Translations under genes and position numbers: made by a program
Notes under the pieces: generated by a model
The model's database searches: none
Told to the model about the DNA's origin: nothing
What the model saw: only the letters and a program-made list of their open reading frames with translations
Shown here: positions 24,506-35,682 of the stretch, piece after piece
How the letters are laid out: each line of letters opens with the position of its first letter
Position numbering within the stretch: the stretch's first letter is position 1
Assembly (NCBI GenBank): GCA_963995505.1
Contig: OZ023184.1
Coordinates: 19,404,228-19,468,227 of the forward strand
Direction: 5' to 3'
DNA: 64,000 nucleotides
Source: Hypericum androsaemum
Lineage: Eukaryota > Streptophyta > Magnoliopsida > Malpighiales > Hypericaceae

Positions 24506-25229
24506 CGGTCTGTGTTTGTACGTGACTTTTTTATTTTGGTCCCCGTATTTTAGCGCGTTTGCAAAAAAGTCCCCGAGTGTCTTCATTCCAAACGGTTCAG
24601 AATAGTGGCATTCCGTACCCAATCCATACCCATTCACGATCAATGCAACCGATGTCATATCGTCTACGGGATTTAATTTTAAACAATCTTTTGATTATCT
24701 AGAAATATGATAATTAAATTGGGCTGATAATTAAATTGGGCTGATCGGTGTAGTTCTAGCCCGCAGTCGTTACCAATTCTGTATGATATGCCCGGGTTCG
24801 AATTCAATGGGGATAAGAGTTATTCCTACTGAAATGGATCAAGTCATTATATTTATAGATACGATTTTTAATGATTATCAGTAGACACGATTTTTAATAA
24901 AAGGGATAAGTTTATTTTAGTACCCTGTAGTTTTACCCTTTTCACCCCGAAGTACCATGTAGTTTTAAATTGGTATTTTAGTACCTTGTGGTTGACCACC
25001 AATTTTCTGGGCAGGTCCAGGGCAGCTACCCGTCCAAACCCGCCCAAAATGATGTTGTTTTGAGATGACTTGGAAGACACGTGGCGAAAGACTTTTTAAG
25101 TTGAAGTTGACGTGGATGGTGGTAAATTATCAAAATAGTCCTAAATTGTTTACAATCTCCCAACACAAACCCTCATCTCTTCCACCTCTTCCACTCTTTT
25201 CCTCTTCCGCCATTCTACAACTCCCAACA

Positions 25230-25440
25230 ATGGCCGACACCACCAAGGGCACCACTCGACCCCCACCGCCATTGTGTCTTCCCTCATCCGCCGGCTCCAG
25301 GCCCACACCCCGACCTCTACCCACCTCATCGGGTTCCTCAACCTCGTCGTCACCACCGCTGTTTTCCTCCTCCTCACGGGGCTCACCGTCACCGTCGGCT
25401 TCCTCGGGCTCATCTTCCTGACACCCATGATCATCCGACA
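25230..25440 (+). pseudogene. Captured oleosin 5' region
   Basis: A start codon at 25230 begins MADTTKGTTR. One reading-frame shift later the oleosin hairpin region appears: IVSSLIRRLQAH, STHLIGFLNL, LLLTGLTVTVGFLGLIF. Oleosins coat seed oil bodies through this hydrophobic hairpin. The captured piece also keeps a typical pyrimidine-rich 5' leader upstream. The proline-knot core (PX5SPX3P) is not reached before the frame departs, and the shift between residues 10 and 15 rules out a working protein. Confidence 0.8.
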
Positions 25441-25554
25441 CGTACACCGCGGCACCACCACTGTCGCAAGATCTAGCACCTGGACACTCATCGACGAAGA
25501 CCTCCCTCCCTCTAGGCTCCAACAACCATCTCGTAGATTATTAAACCCTAGATA

Positions 25555-25763
25555 TTCCACCCGCTGCAACTTACCAGAGGGGCGCCGTCGAGGAGGGACA
25601 GGAGGAAGATCTCGTAGAGGGAGGACCAGTCGCCGGCAGGGGAGGCACTACCGGAGAGGAGTTCAACGCCGCCTGAGCTCCCGATGCCGCCCAACAACAG
25701 CCGCTCACTACTCCGAGAGCTGCTCCTTGGTGAGAACGAAGACCCATCCTCCTCTCCTCTCAT
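25555..25763 (-). pseudogene. Second captured exon fragment, donor unknown
   Basis: A minus frame of about 63 codons begins MRGEEDGSSF, carries SASPAGDWSSLYEIFLLSLL, and runs into a good splice donor (CTG|GTAAGT). This is typical of a captured first exon. I do not recognise the protein. It lies in the same element as the oleosin fragment but on the other strand. Confidence 0.5.
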
Positions 25764-26096
25764 TTCTTGGTGAAAACAAAGATGTCGGCTTCTTTTTTTT
25801 TTGGGTGAAGTTGAAGATTTAAATTTAAGTCGAGAGATTTTTTTTTAGGGATTGGATAGGTTATTTACCACGGTCCACCTCAGTTTTAATTTAAGAAAGT
25901 CTTTTACCACGTGCCATCCACGTCATCTCAAAACGACGTCATTTTGGGCGGGTTTGGACGGGCAGCTGCCCTGGACCTGCCCGAAAAATAGGTGGTCACT
26001 CACAGGGTACTAAAATACCAATTTAGAACCACATGGTACTCCAGACGAAATAAGTGAAACTATAGAGTACTAAAATGAACTTATCCCTTAATAAAA

Positions 26097-27105
26097 TTTG
26101 ATGATCTAAACAAAATCCCCTCCGTGGGACAACTTTAAAACCGATATGCCCCCGTATCAACGGCTGAATCGTCTAGAAAATCTAATGATGACGGTATGAG
26201 AATTCTATCGGGCAATTAAATTATTGGGATCGTCGTAGTTTGAGTATTAAATTATAAATACAGACTTGTCAGAATATTAAAATGGGAATTAAGAATTATT
26301 ATCTTGGAAGCTAGACGATATTGTTTAAAATTTTATAGAGACGTCAACGTCTCCCATTAGCCCACTGGAGTTGAAAATGTCATTTGCAATAATACCCAAT
26401 TGAGCAACCTGACAAAAGGTTTAATTGACCACTCCAGAAGTTTGTTCACGCTCACGTTTATTCGAATTGCACAATGGTAATCGAGTTTATCAATAAACTA
26501 ATCGAATTCATCAATAGATTGTCAAGTACTATTAATTGACATGTTGATAAGAATGCAGTTTTAGCTAGGTTATTTATTGTTCCATTGGATCTTTGTAAGC
26601 CTAGTTTTATACCGAAGGAGGCAAACAAGATTGCCAATTAGATCGCGACTCGAGAGAAGGATGCAATTGGCCACAATTTCTCCCATTGAAGCTTTTGCTC
26701 CCTCTTGTATCAAAATTTTATAAGTGGTATGTTTGTTCACACCGTGGAATAGTATTAGCATGTTCAGTTGTTATTTAAAATGATGTTCATGCGACTTCGA
26801 ATACTGATAATTTAATATTTTGTGTTTTTTTTTCGCTTTTAAGACTGGAGTGAAAAAAAAAGTGAATTATTTTAAAACAAGATCTCGAATTTAAACTCTA
26901 TCGTTTGTAGAGTTCCGTCATATTCAATTAATCCCAATAAATATATATACCATAAAAGTTCTTACTAGGCACTCTAATATCAAACAGTTTGTTTCTTTGT
27001 TTGGTCGAAGATTTGCCACTATATCCAAAGCCACTTCCAGCTACAAAAGCTTAAACCAGACCAACTACCAACTAGTGGGTGATACTTTCTTCCAAGTTGC
27101 ACCAC
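26097..27105. other. Intergenic DNA with a possible LINE RNase H scrap
   Basis: At about 26.57-26.71 kb the plus frame reads FIPKEANKIAN, then IATRERMQLATISPIEAFAP, with an in-frame stop between. This resembles the end of a LINE RNase H domain. The support is weak, and the rest of the interval shows nothing. Confidence 0.3.
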
Positions 27106-28204
27106 CTAAAAGTATCCTCCATAACTAGTCAAAAAAGGCTGGTCTTCCACTGGGAAGCCATAATTACAGAAATCAGGAGATGGGTCATTGCAGCTGGATG
27201 AGGACAAAAAGCAGGAGAAGTGACGATCTTCCTCATCCTGGGAGAAGTGATCTGATTGGTCTTGTCCTAAAAAGGACAGTGGACTATCAGAGTCAAACAC
27301 GTCACTTTTAGCTGAACTTGCATCCTCCTGTTTTGGTGTTGGGCTGATCACAACTGGCAAATTGCAGATTGTTGACTGATCTGGGTAAAGGGATTCCAAT
27401 GGCACCATGCCTTTCTCCTTATCTTCAGCCAATTTCCCTTTCAGCGAAGATACCTACAGAATTTGAAATTGTAGCATCAGTAACATTTTAACTCCTTTGG
27501 CGACACGGCACTTGCCCGAATGACACGTAAATGAATCGACGGAAGTCCAAGACAAAGAATGTACACAATGTTTGACCGCCATTATACCTCGCATTCCAAG
27601 CTCTCCTTCTCCTTAACAAGGCTCTCAAAGTCAGCCTTGAGCTTCTCGAAGCGACCCTTCAAGGAGTCGTAATCCTTCTCGAGCTGCTTGTTCTTGAACC
27701 TGGCCCTCCTGTTCTGGAACCATACAGCAACCTGGCGAGGCTGCAGCCCCAGCTCCTTGGCCAGCTGCAGCTTCCTCTCGGGTTCGAGCTTGTTCTCCAC
27801 CGCGAAGTTGCCCTCGAGAAACTGAAGCTGGCTCGTCGTCAGCCGCCTTTTCTTGGCCGTTCGGGTTAGGGACATGTCGAGCTCCTCCTCGTCTCCATCA
27901 ATCTCCGGTTTGACACAGACAACAGAAGAATTCGCACCTAAAGAACCAAACTTTGATTAGCACAGAACCAGAACCAATCCAAGGAGGCAAAAATGGAGCT
28001 CTAAAGTTTCAATCTTGACCCTATAATTAAGTAACAATGTATAAAAGAAGCTGACCCACTACCTCAAATCCCATAAAGACTGAAACTTTGGACAGAAGAC
28101 TGAAAATTTCCAAGGAAAAGACAGAGCTTGAAACAGAGTGGAACTAATTAATTACCCTGTAGAGAGTCACAAGGGGGATAGAAGTGGACTCTATCACCTT
28201 CCAT
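27106..28204 (-). CDS. HD-Zip class I transcription factor (ATHB54/ATHB5-like)
   Basis: Three minus exons, 28204-28156, 27937-27588 and 27453-27106, join in frame to 248 aa. Exon 1 encodes only [16 protein letters not shown], as in this subfamily. Exon 2 holds an acidic leader, the homeodomain ([32 protein letters not shown] with the invariant W, F, N and R of helix 3) and a leucine zipper directly behind it. The third exon is acidic and serine-rich and ends in an aromatic tail (FLTSYGGYF). HD-Zip I factors bind pseudopalindromic CAATNATTG sites as dimers and often mediate ABA, drought or light responses. A TATATAA box lies near 28383-28389. I favour ATHB54 because of the gene order around it. 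Confidence 0.92.
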
Positions 28205-28382
28205 ATCTTCTTTTTCTTCTTTTGTTTTACTGATTTACAGTGAGCTCAAAGTGTTCAAAATCTGAGGGAAGAAAAAGATGGCTTCTTGGTGAAACAGGGG
28301 AAAGGGAAGAGTGATTTTGTTGGGACTTGGAGGAGAGGAGACAGAGAGATTCCTGATTTGTACGAAATGGAGAGCAGTTGGG

Positions 28383-28389
28383 TTATATA
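28383..28389 (-). promoter_or_regulatory. TATA box of the HD-Zip gene
   Basis: The minus strand reads TATATAA about 180 bp upstream of the start codon, a sensible distance for a leader of about 150 nt. No other TATA-like element is as well placed. Confidence 0.55.
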
Positions 28390-29089
28390 GCAGGCTTTGG
28401 ACTTCGGAAGGCTGGGCGCTGAGGTTGACGTTTTTGGGTACTTGTTGCTTGGGACACTCCCACCACGAGGTGAATAGTGCAGTGTAAGATGGATTTTTAT
28501 TGGTTTTTTAACGGAAGATAGTTTTAACGAGATTTGCGGTTGTAATTTTAAAAAATGGTATTTTGTGTCAAATAGTAAACATTACGATAATAATCTAAAT
28601 AGATTTTTACTTAGGAAGTTGGATTAAGAGTAAAATATTATTTGAGATGTGTATTTTATTATTTTATTTATATATCGAGACTTTTCCTCCATTTGCGATG
28701 AGTGTTTATTAAAAAAGATGGAGTAAATCAGGAAAACCCAATATTTTTAAAAACAATTTGAAAGGCAATCTAGATTTTTTTCTATATCCTGGTCCAGTGT
28801 ATAAAATTGTCGGTCGGACTGAGTTTTTCAAAGTTTCTTCTATTAACAATTATACTTAACATTAAAATAATAAATAAGTTTTAATACTCTCCCTTTTGTG
28901 ATTAGTGGTAGTTAGACCTGCTGATCCAACCGGTAAATTTTAGCACCTTGGTGCAACCTATTCATTTTTTTCTCCTTTTGTCAACCTACTTCGTTTTTTA
29001 GGTTTTCTTTCCCCCCATCTTCCACCATTCCCAGGAAAAAGAAAGGTAAAGAGATCCGGTTAAAGAATGAACCGTATAATATAAGATAT

Positions 29090-29093
<4 letters not shown>
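28390..29093. other. Upstream intergenic DNA of the HD-Zip gene
   Basis: The part near the gene may hold its promoter, but I see no clear binding-site cluster. The remainder is AT-rich. Confidence 0.4.
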
Positions 29094-29155
<62 letters not shown>

Positions 29156-29156
29156 A
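29094..29156. repeat. (TA)n microsatellite
   Basis: About 30 TA repeats are present. The sequence TATAATATAAGAT occurs directly on both sides, so the array sits in a small duplication. Confidence 0.9.
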
Positions 29157-29158
29157 GA

Positions 29159-29383
29159 TTGGTGCCTAAAGTGTTTCGAAGAAAAACACTTGCTTTCCAA
29201 CATAGTTTTGGATCGGCGAAAGAGACAAATTACGAGGCTCGAACTTCCAATTCCTTTTCGGGCAGTTCCTTGAACATGAGAATCCAGACAGCTTCGCAAG
29301 GAAGGAATGGGAAATATCATGCCAGTTATGGCAGGCCTGATGTTTTTTGGTTCCAACTAAATTCCCTTTTCTTTTTTTGTTGA
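29159..29383 (+). other. Unrecognised open frame of 74 codons
   Basis: The frame encodes FRRKTLAFQHSFGSAKETNY and later HASYGRPDVFWF. The composition looks protein-like, but I know no family. There is no intron, promoter or good start context, and it borders the 3' end of the LINE, so it may be a transduced or decayed exon. Confidence 0.25.
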
Positions 29384-31220
29384 GGATCAACATATAACTT
29401 CATTCAATAAACCAGAGGAGAAAGTTTTTACATCAAATCAGCATCTAACAAAGGAACGAGAAAAGGTGGGGGGAGAACTAAAATAACAAAAATCTGAGTC
29501 CCCCCCTTCCAATTTCTCTTTTGCAAGTGCATGGGCCACTTTATTGGCATCCCGTCGAACATGCTCAAAACTTTGGTCTTGGATGGATGCCGCCGTAGCC
29601 AAACAATCTTCCACGATAAGGAACCCGTTGAGCCACGTAGGACCGCACTAACTTGACCGCACCCACCCTCCATAAAAACAGTATTCAGATGGGGGAGACC
29701 AGCGGGTAGAAATAGTACCTCCAGGTGAAAATCATCAAGAAACTGGAGTGCCCGATCTAACTCTCTTGATTTCGTATCTTCCAGATGCCCCATAAGATCG
29801 CGGCCGCCTGTGTATATCCGCTTCCTTCATCATAAGAGACATGGCCGACTTGAAATCACCCACCTAGCTAGTAGGAATAGGAATTCATTTGGCCTGCAAA
29901 ATGTTAAATGCCGATGGTCATTCCAAGAATAAATGAAAGACCGATTCCGAGGCCGCATGACACAACGTGTACTCGTCCTCTACTAGAATCCCTCTCCGAT
30001 GCAAGTTAACACGCACAGGCAAATTGTTGTCCAAAGCTCGCCATAAGAATGTTTTGATGCGCGGCGGACAATTTAGATTTCAACAGAGAGCTCCATAATC
30101 AATCGGAGGAAGGTAGTCTGGCGGGCGTCCAGATTCGGCCCACCGTGCCTCTAGATAAGCTCTATACCCATTTCGAACTGTGTAAGATCCATCATCCGTA
30201 TATCGCCAGCGTACTTTATCGGGAGGGAGATGAGGACTAACATACAGGGCTTTAATTTGGAGGGTGTGCTCAGGAGAGAACAGCTCCTCCAGGAGATTCT
30301 CATTCCACTCGGTCTCAAATATTTGGGTCAGCCCTCGTGAGCTTGTGGTAACCAAGAATCAGACCAAATATTGATATCGCGACCATTACCAAGTCGCCAT
30401 TCCACTCCCGGTTTTAGTACTTCGATCCCTGCCCTTGTACTTCTCCATGTGTGGCTAGGGTGATAACCATCTCAGACCTCTAGTAGTGAGCATCTCGGGA
30501 AGTACTTGGCTTTAAGGGTGCGAGCCGTGAGGGAGGTGGGGACAGTAAGGATCCGCCAATATTGTTTTGCTAACATTACTCTATTAAAGTTGCTCAATCT
30601 CCGAAAGCCCAATCCACCCTCCTTCTTCGAGCGACACATACAATCCCAACTTCTCCAGTGCATCTTTCATTCCGTTCCTACTACACCCCAATAGAAGTCC
30701 CCCAATCGCTTCTCAATGCTATCGCAAATCTCCAGAGGAATGAGAAAGCAGCTCATGATATAAGTTGGGATGGCTTGAAGAACGGACTTAATCAAAGTCT
30801 CACGTCCGGCTCTAGAGAGCAAACGCTCCTTCCATGTCCCCATCTTCCCCCGAATCATGTCCTCTAAATTTGCAAAGATAAGTTTTTTAGATCTACCAAC
30901 TACCGTAGGGAGTCAGAGGTATTTATCTTGCTCTTCGCCTCCTCTCATTTGTAACAAGTCCCGCAACCTCTCTTTGGTCTCCAGTAGTACATTAGTACTG
31001 AAGGTAACTGTGCTCTTTTGCAAGTTCACATTTTGTCCCGATGCGCGTTCATAAACAGTTAAAATATGAAGGATGTATTGGATCTCCGTCTCTGTAGCCA
31101 TCGCGAAGAGCAATGAATCATCTGCAAAAAATAAATGTGTGATGGACAGGGCAGCCCGAGCAATCTGAATACCATGAGTATGTCTCATGGCCTCCGCATG
31201 AGTAATAACAGCAGCCAAAC

Positions 31221-34096
31221 TGTCATGACCCAAATTCGTGGTTGGTGACCGGCGCTAAACCCTAACCCGTTTACAAAACTAAATGAGTCTAGCCAGCCTC
31301 AAAATATATTTTGACTTTACAAAGTCTCATTCAAATATAATTATTCTTTACATTTATCTCAGGATCAAATTGAACTCGGTGGCTACGGAGCTGCTAGACA
31401 AAGAACCTGCAAAACTGGAGGGGGGTAAGTGTTTTGGAACACTCCGTAAGCACATAGAACATAACATATCAGTTATGTCAGATACATGTGGGAGAGATAG
31501 AACTTAACTATGTCCCACATCAAACCTAACCAATACGAACACAAAACTAAGTCAACAAAAGACCATCTCACAAATAAGGTCATCAAGCAATCACATATCA
31601 AACATAACCAAAATTTTACATAGACCTTCACAAACATATAACACATATCGGATAGTGTCACTCCCATACCACACGAGGATACCATATCTTAAAGGCGCCA
31701 TCAAAAACCAACCCGCTGGCCAAAGATATCATATCATATCAGAATCCTTGTATCCTCAGTATATGTGCACATATGCCAACAACCCCGGTTGGTCACGGGT
31801 AGACCTCATCATCCGCCATCCACAAACAACGTACCAAACATACCAAAATTCACATAGACCAAAATATATTGGTCACATATTCACATACATATCAAAGTAG
31901 CCCCAAGCTAGAAAATGCATGTTTTCTTGCTGGCCATACACATATGCCACATATTTCACAAATCTGACCCAAGTAAGACCAAACATAACATATATGAACA
32001 AGACGAATTCATAAACAAAACTCATATGCATGAGACGCACATACTTAAGTCTGAAACATGCACAAGTACCAAACAAACCAAAGCTGTCATGATTTATATG
32101 CTTACCCTAATGAAGACCGCTCCGCGAATGCTCATTCCCAATTCAATTCTACTTTCACTTTGTACCTTCGTCCACCCTTCTTTCCAAGCTTATTTCTTCC
32201 ACCAAGAACCTTGAGGAAGCTTCACATACTCTGTATAACAATTTTCAATCACAAAGTGAGGTCAGCTCCTCACTTTTCCAAGCAAATCACTTCCAATACT
32301 TAAAAATAATCAACTTTGGCACAATCGACAACCAACGTCAAAAATAACTTGAGTCCATCAAAGTCGCTTGCATCTTTTTAGTCACTGGTCCGTTATTAAC
32401 TTACCAATATGTACAATAATTGTTTGTGACCATAATTTCATAAAAAGATCAATTTTGGCCAACTGAACACACACCGAGTACAAGATAAGGCCATTCACAC
32501 TAACTTCGGTAAGCAGCCCTTATAACTCAATATCACACGAAACCAAGTACATATCTTCATCAATATACCACTGCTCTATTCTTTCATGATCTCACTGAGT
32601 CTAAAAATTAACTTAGAAGTCCAAAGAAATTACTTACCAAGTTGTTACTTTTGAACCACCTCAATTCTGAAACTTGAAAGTCAGTCCGTAGCTCAACTAA
32701 GATTTGATAATGATTTCTTGATCCAAACAGAGCATATGATATGCAATTAGAAAGATATTTACGTCCTCTACAAACTATATGAAGGCACCAAAGTCTAATT
32801 CGGAGTCTAAATATATGTACCAAGAACTTCTTCTTCCACCATCTTGACTGTATACTCCTACAAATAGTCTGTAGTTCAAAATACATTTCATATCGATTCT
32901 TTTATCCAATTATGACCAATCATATATCGTTAGAAAGATCTTGAAGTCTCCTATAACTCTTATGAAGACATGGAAGTCCAATTCTAAGCCAAAGGACACT
33001 TACCGAATATTTCTTTATCTACCAGCTCACTTGTATACTCCAGTTATTAGTCTGCCATTCAAAACCAATTTCTCATTGATTTCTTAATCTAAATAGGACA
33101 TATAATATACGTTTGGAAAGTTCATTGACTCTTCTACAACCTTTGAGAAGACTATAAATTCCAAATTGAAGCAAAAATCTACTTACCGAACTATTCTTTG
33201 TTGACCTTCTTTTTTCTCTTTCTTCTATCTCTCTCTCTTTTTTTTCTTCTCTTTCGTTTTGTGGCTTATCTCCAGAGTTTTTTGCCTCTTCCTTTAATTT
33301 TCTGAGTCCTAAAAGAGTGTAGGTGAGTCACCATCCAGTATGACTCACGTTCTCAACTAATTCTAACAAATTTTCAAGTGGTAAAAAATGATTGGTTCCA
33401 ACCTACCATGTGGTCCAATCAGGAGGCAGCAAATTGAGTCCCGTTTTTCACCAAACTACGTTGCTTTTTATCCAAAATTATTTTCTACTCAATTGTAGAT
33501 CTATGTGTCTAGTTTCCGGATCATATTTATTTGTAGCATTTGGAGCAAAATTGAGGAAGATGTGTCTAATTTCCAAGTAGGTGTCAGTGATGTCCAAACT
33601 TGCCCAACTATCTTCATAACAGTTGTGAATTATTTGAGTAGGTTTTGTTGAGATTGATCTAGAATCCTTAGAAGACTAACTCATGTCTATATACACTTCA
33701 CAAAGGTGTAGGACATAAATTCTTGTTTAAATAAAGACCGAGAAGTCCAATCGAAGCACTTCAAGAACCGACAACACAATGTGTTGTTTATCCACTTGCT
33801 AGGCTTGATCCAAATTGCTAGCATGACAAAGTCAATGTCTTTCAAGCTTATAAATCCATATCTTACCTTTAAATGCCATTTTGAATCATCTTCTTTGAAT
33901 CCCGGATGAAAAAGTTATGTTCAATTTATCGTAGCATATCTGAGGTAGTTCGAGATATCAAATGCATTCCTTCCCAGTATCATTGGCACTATATTTAGAT
34001 AGTAATCTTAATCCAAATACAAATCCAATATGTCATTACGACTAAGTATACTTCACTTAAGTCGGACAAATATTATTAAAGGACTAGAGTATTACA
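31221..34096. mobile_element. Solo-LTR-like insertion of 2.88 kb inside the LINE reverse transcriptase
   Basis: The insert begins TGTCATGACCC and ends GTATTACA, a TG...CA pair, and is flanked by an exact 5-bp duplication CAAAC (31216-31220 and 34097-34101). Removing it restores the LINE reading frame. I see no second long terminal repeat, primer site, gag or pol inside. The best reading is a solo LTR of a very long-LTR Ty3-type element, whose LTRs often start TGTCACGACCC. A non-autonomous element with LTRs too diverged to spot by eye is the alternative. Confidence 0.75.
32660..33205. repeat. Three tandem copies of a diverged ~183-bp unit in the solo LTR
   Basis: Anchors near 32684, 32868 and 33050 each read AGTC(T/C)G(T/C)(A/C)... 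followed by a TGATTTCTT(G/A)ATC or GATTCTTTTATCC segment and then a TAGAAAGAT/TTGGAAAGTT block. The spacing is about 184 and 182 bp. Copies are considerably diverged. Confidence 0.6.
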
Positions 34097-34560
34097 CAAA
34101 CTCTCAGCACAGAAAAGGAAGAGATACGGCGACAGAGGGTCCCCCTGTCGAAGACCACGAGTATGAGTAAAGTAGGAGCCCACACCACCATTCACATGTA
34201 TAGCATACTACACAGTGCTCACGCAGAGCATAACCAGGCCAATAAACGCAATAGGAAAGCCCAGCGCTTGCATCATTTCCTGTAAAAAATTTCAGTCAAT
34301 ACGATCATAAGCCTTGGCCATATCCAATTTTAGAGCACAATACCCCTTGCTCCCTTTCTTCCTCTTCTTCAGATAATGGAACACTTCGAAGACAATCAAG
34401 GAATTGCCAGTAATACCAGGAACAAAAGCACCCTGATTTTCATGAATTATCTCAGGTAATAAATTTCCATTTTGGGGATGCAAGCGAGGTAATATCATTT
34501 ACGCTAAGATCAGGGAACTAATTCGCTAGATGACAGAAAATAATTTGAAACACAATTGAA

Positions 34561-35682
34561 TTATGTAACGGGTTAAGCGAAGCCTTAAGGACATAATCTC
34601 ACAACAAACATAAAAATGTTATGAAAGTTAGTCCACGTGAAAAAAAGAGTGTTATTCGTTTAAGTAAGATTTTAAATCAAATCTTTTTTATTGGAATCGG
34701 CCGTACTTATAAGCTTCATAAAAATGTGGATAATTAACAGAGATTCAAACATAAAAAACCATTCATTACCTCATCCTCATCCAGAATTCCCTCTCCCCAA
34801 GCATATTTCTTTTTGGATTATAATTTCTCCAAACAAACCGTTTGGGCCATTAATTGAAAGAAACCCGTTCATTTAATCGGATCTAACTAAACCAAAGTTT
34901 AGTAGTACAACCTTCAAGCTAATAATCGCCGATCCAATATTCGAGGCTTGAGCCTTTTGGGCTTCTGAATTTCCTAATTGGGCTTTCATTAGTATTCCTA
35001 CCCACACCACAAGAAGACAAGAGCAAAATTTTTTTTAAAAAAGGAAAAGGGTAGGATTTCAGCCGAGCGGATCGGCTGGCCGAGCGTTGCTTTCGAGCCT
35101 CTTTTTTTCTTAATCCAATCCTAATGTCACATGGCACAATATAATTCGTTAAAATAAATATTAGTGGATATTATTTATTTGGCTATCATAATTAATATTA
35201 TCTTTTGATAAAAATAAAAAAATATATGAAAATTAATAATTTTCAATTCTCTATAAATAGAGCCCAATATTGACATATTTTGATACACAATCTATACCCA
35301 ATATTTTATTTTAATTTTTTCCTTGTTATAATTATGGATGCATAATTTTATATACTTATTGTAATTTATAAGTAAACATAAATTAAATTATAGATAATAT
35401 GTGGATGAAAGAGAAATTAATTATTTATTTGGTGAGCAGATTAGATAAAATCACTAATAAAGATGATAAAAGATTGGGTTGGATTGAATAGTAGTTTGAT
35501 GAGAGAGAAATTAATTATTTATTGCGTAAGCGGATTGGATCCGCTCACCAATGAGGGTAGTCTAATAGTATTATCCTTACTCATAAATACACACGTGCGA
35601 TGCGTGTGCTATTCTATTTCAAAATCTGCAAAACATATCTTTCAATATTTTCTTTTTTAAGCTGTACAAAAATAAAAAAGAA
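34561..35682. other. AT-rich intergenic DNA
   Basis: A roughly 95-bp imperfect direct repeat (shared GAGAAATTAATTATTTATT) lies at 35409-35440 and 35504-35540, next to the minisatellite. I see no gene. Confidence 0.4.

Larger units (their letters stand above)
24903..26087. mobile_element. Pack-MULE with captured oleosin exon
   Basis: The element starts GGGATAAG and ends CTTATCCC, has inverted arms of about 200 bp, and is flanked by the exact 9-bp duplication TTAATAAAA at 24894-24902 and 26088-26096. Its arms carry the family core (TTTTAGTACC(C/T)TGTAGTT and the AAAACGACGTCATTTT block). The 1185-bp element contains two unrelated host-derived fragments on opposite strands and no transposase. 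Confidence 0.9.
29384..34560 (-). mobile_element. 5'-truncated L1-type LINE, split by a solo-LTR-like insertion
   Basis: On the minus strand the pieces come in LINE order. At 34498-34105 is the reverse-transcriptase part (NQGAFVPG, ALKLDMAKAYDRID, GLRQGDPLSPYLFLF). At 31220-30660 are the FADDSLLF active-site block and the LSRAGRETLIKSVLQAIP connector. At 30660-30080 are GGLGFRRLSNFN and a zinc-finger RVT segment. At 29800-29430 is an RNase H-like end. The endonuclease is absent, so insertion was 5'-truncated. A T-run near 29370-29383 is the poly(A) tail. Frames are broken in several places. The insertion at 31221-34096 separates AES from LAAVITHAE cleanly. Confidence 0.85.

Noticed and set aside
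23925..24660. Possible Helitron start (TCTATCTATACTAATACA)
   Set aside because: The 5' motif is suggestive, but I find no hairpin plus CTRR end downstream and no Helitron protein, so the call cannot be supported.
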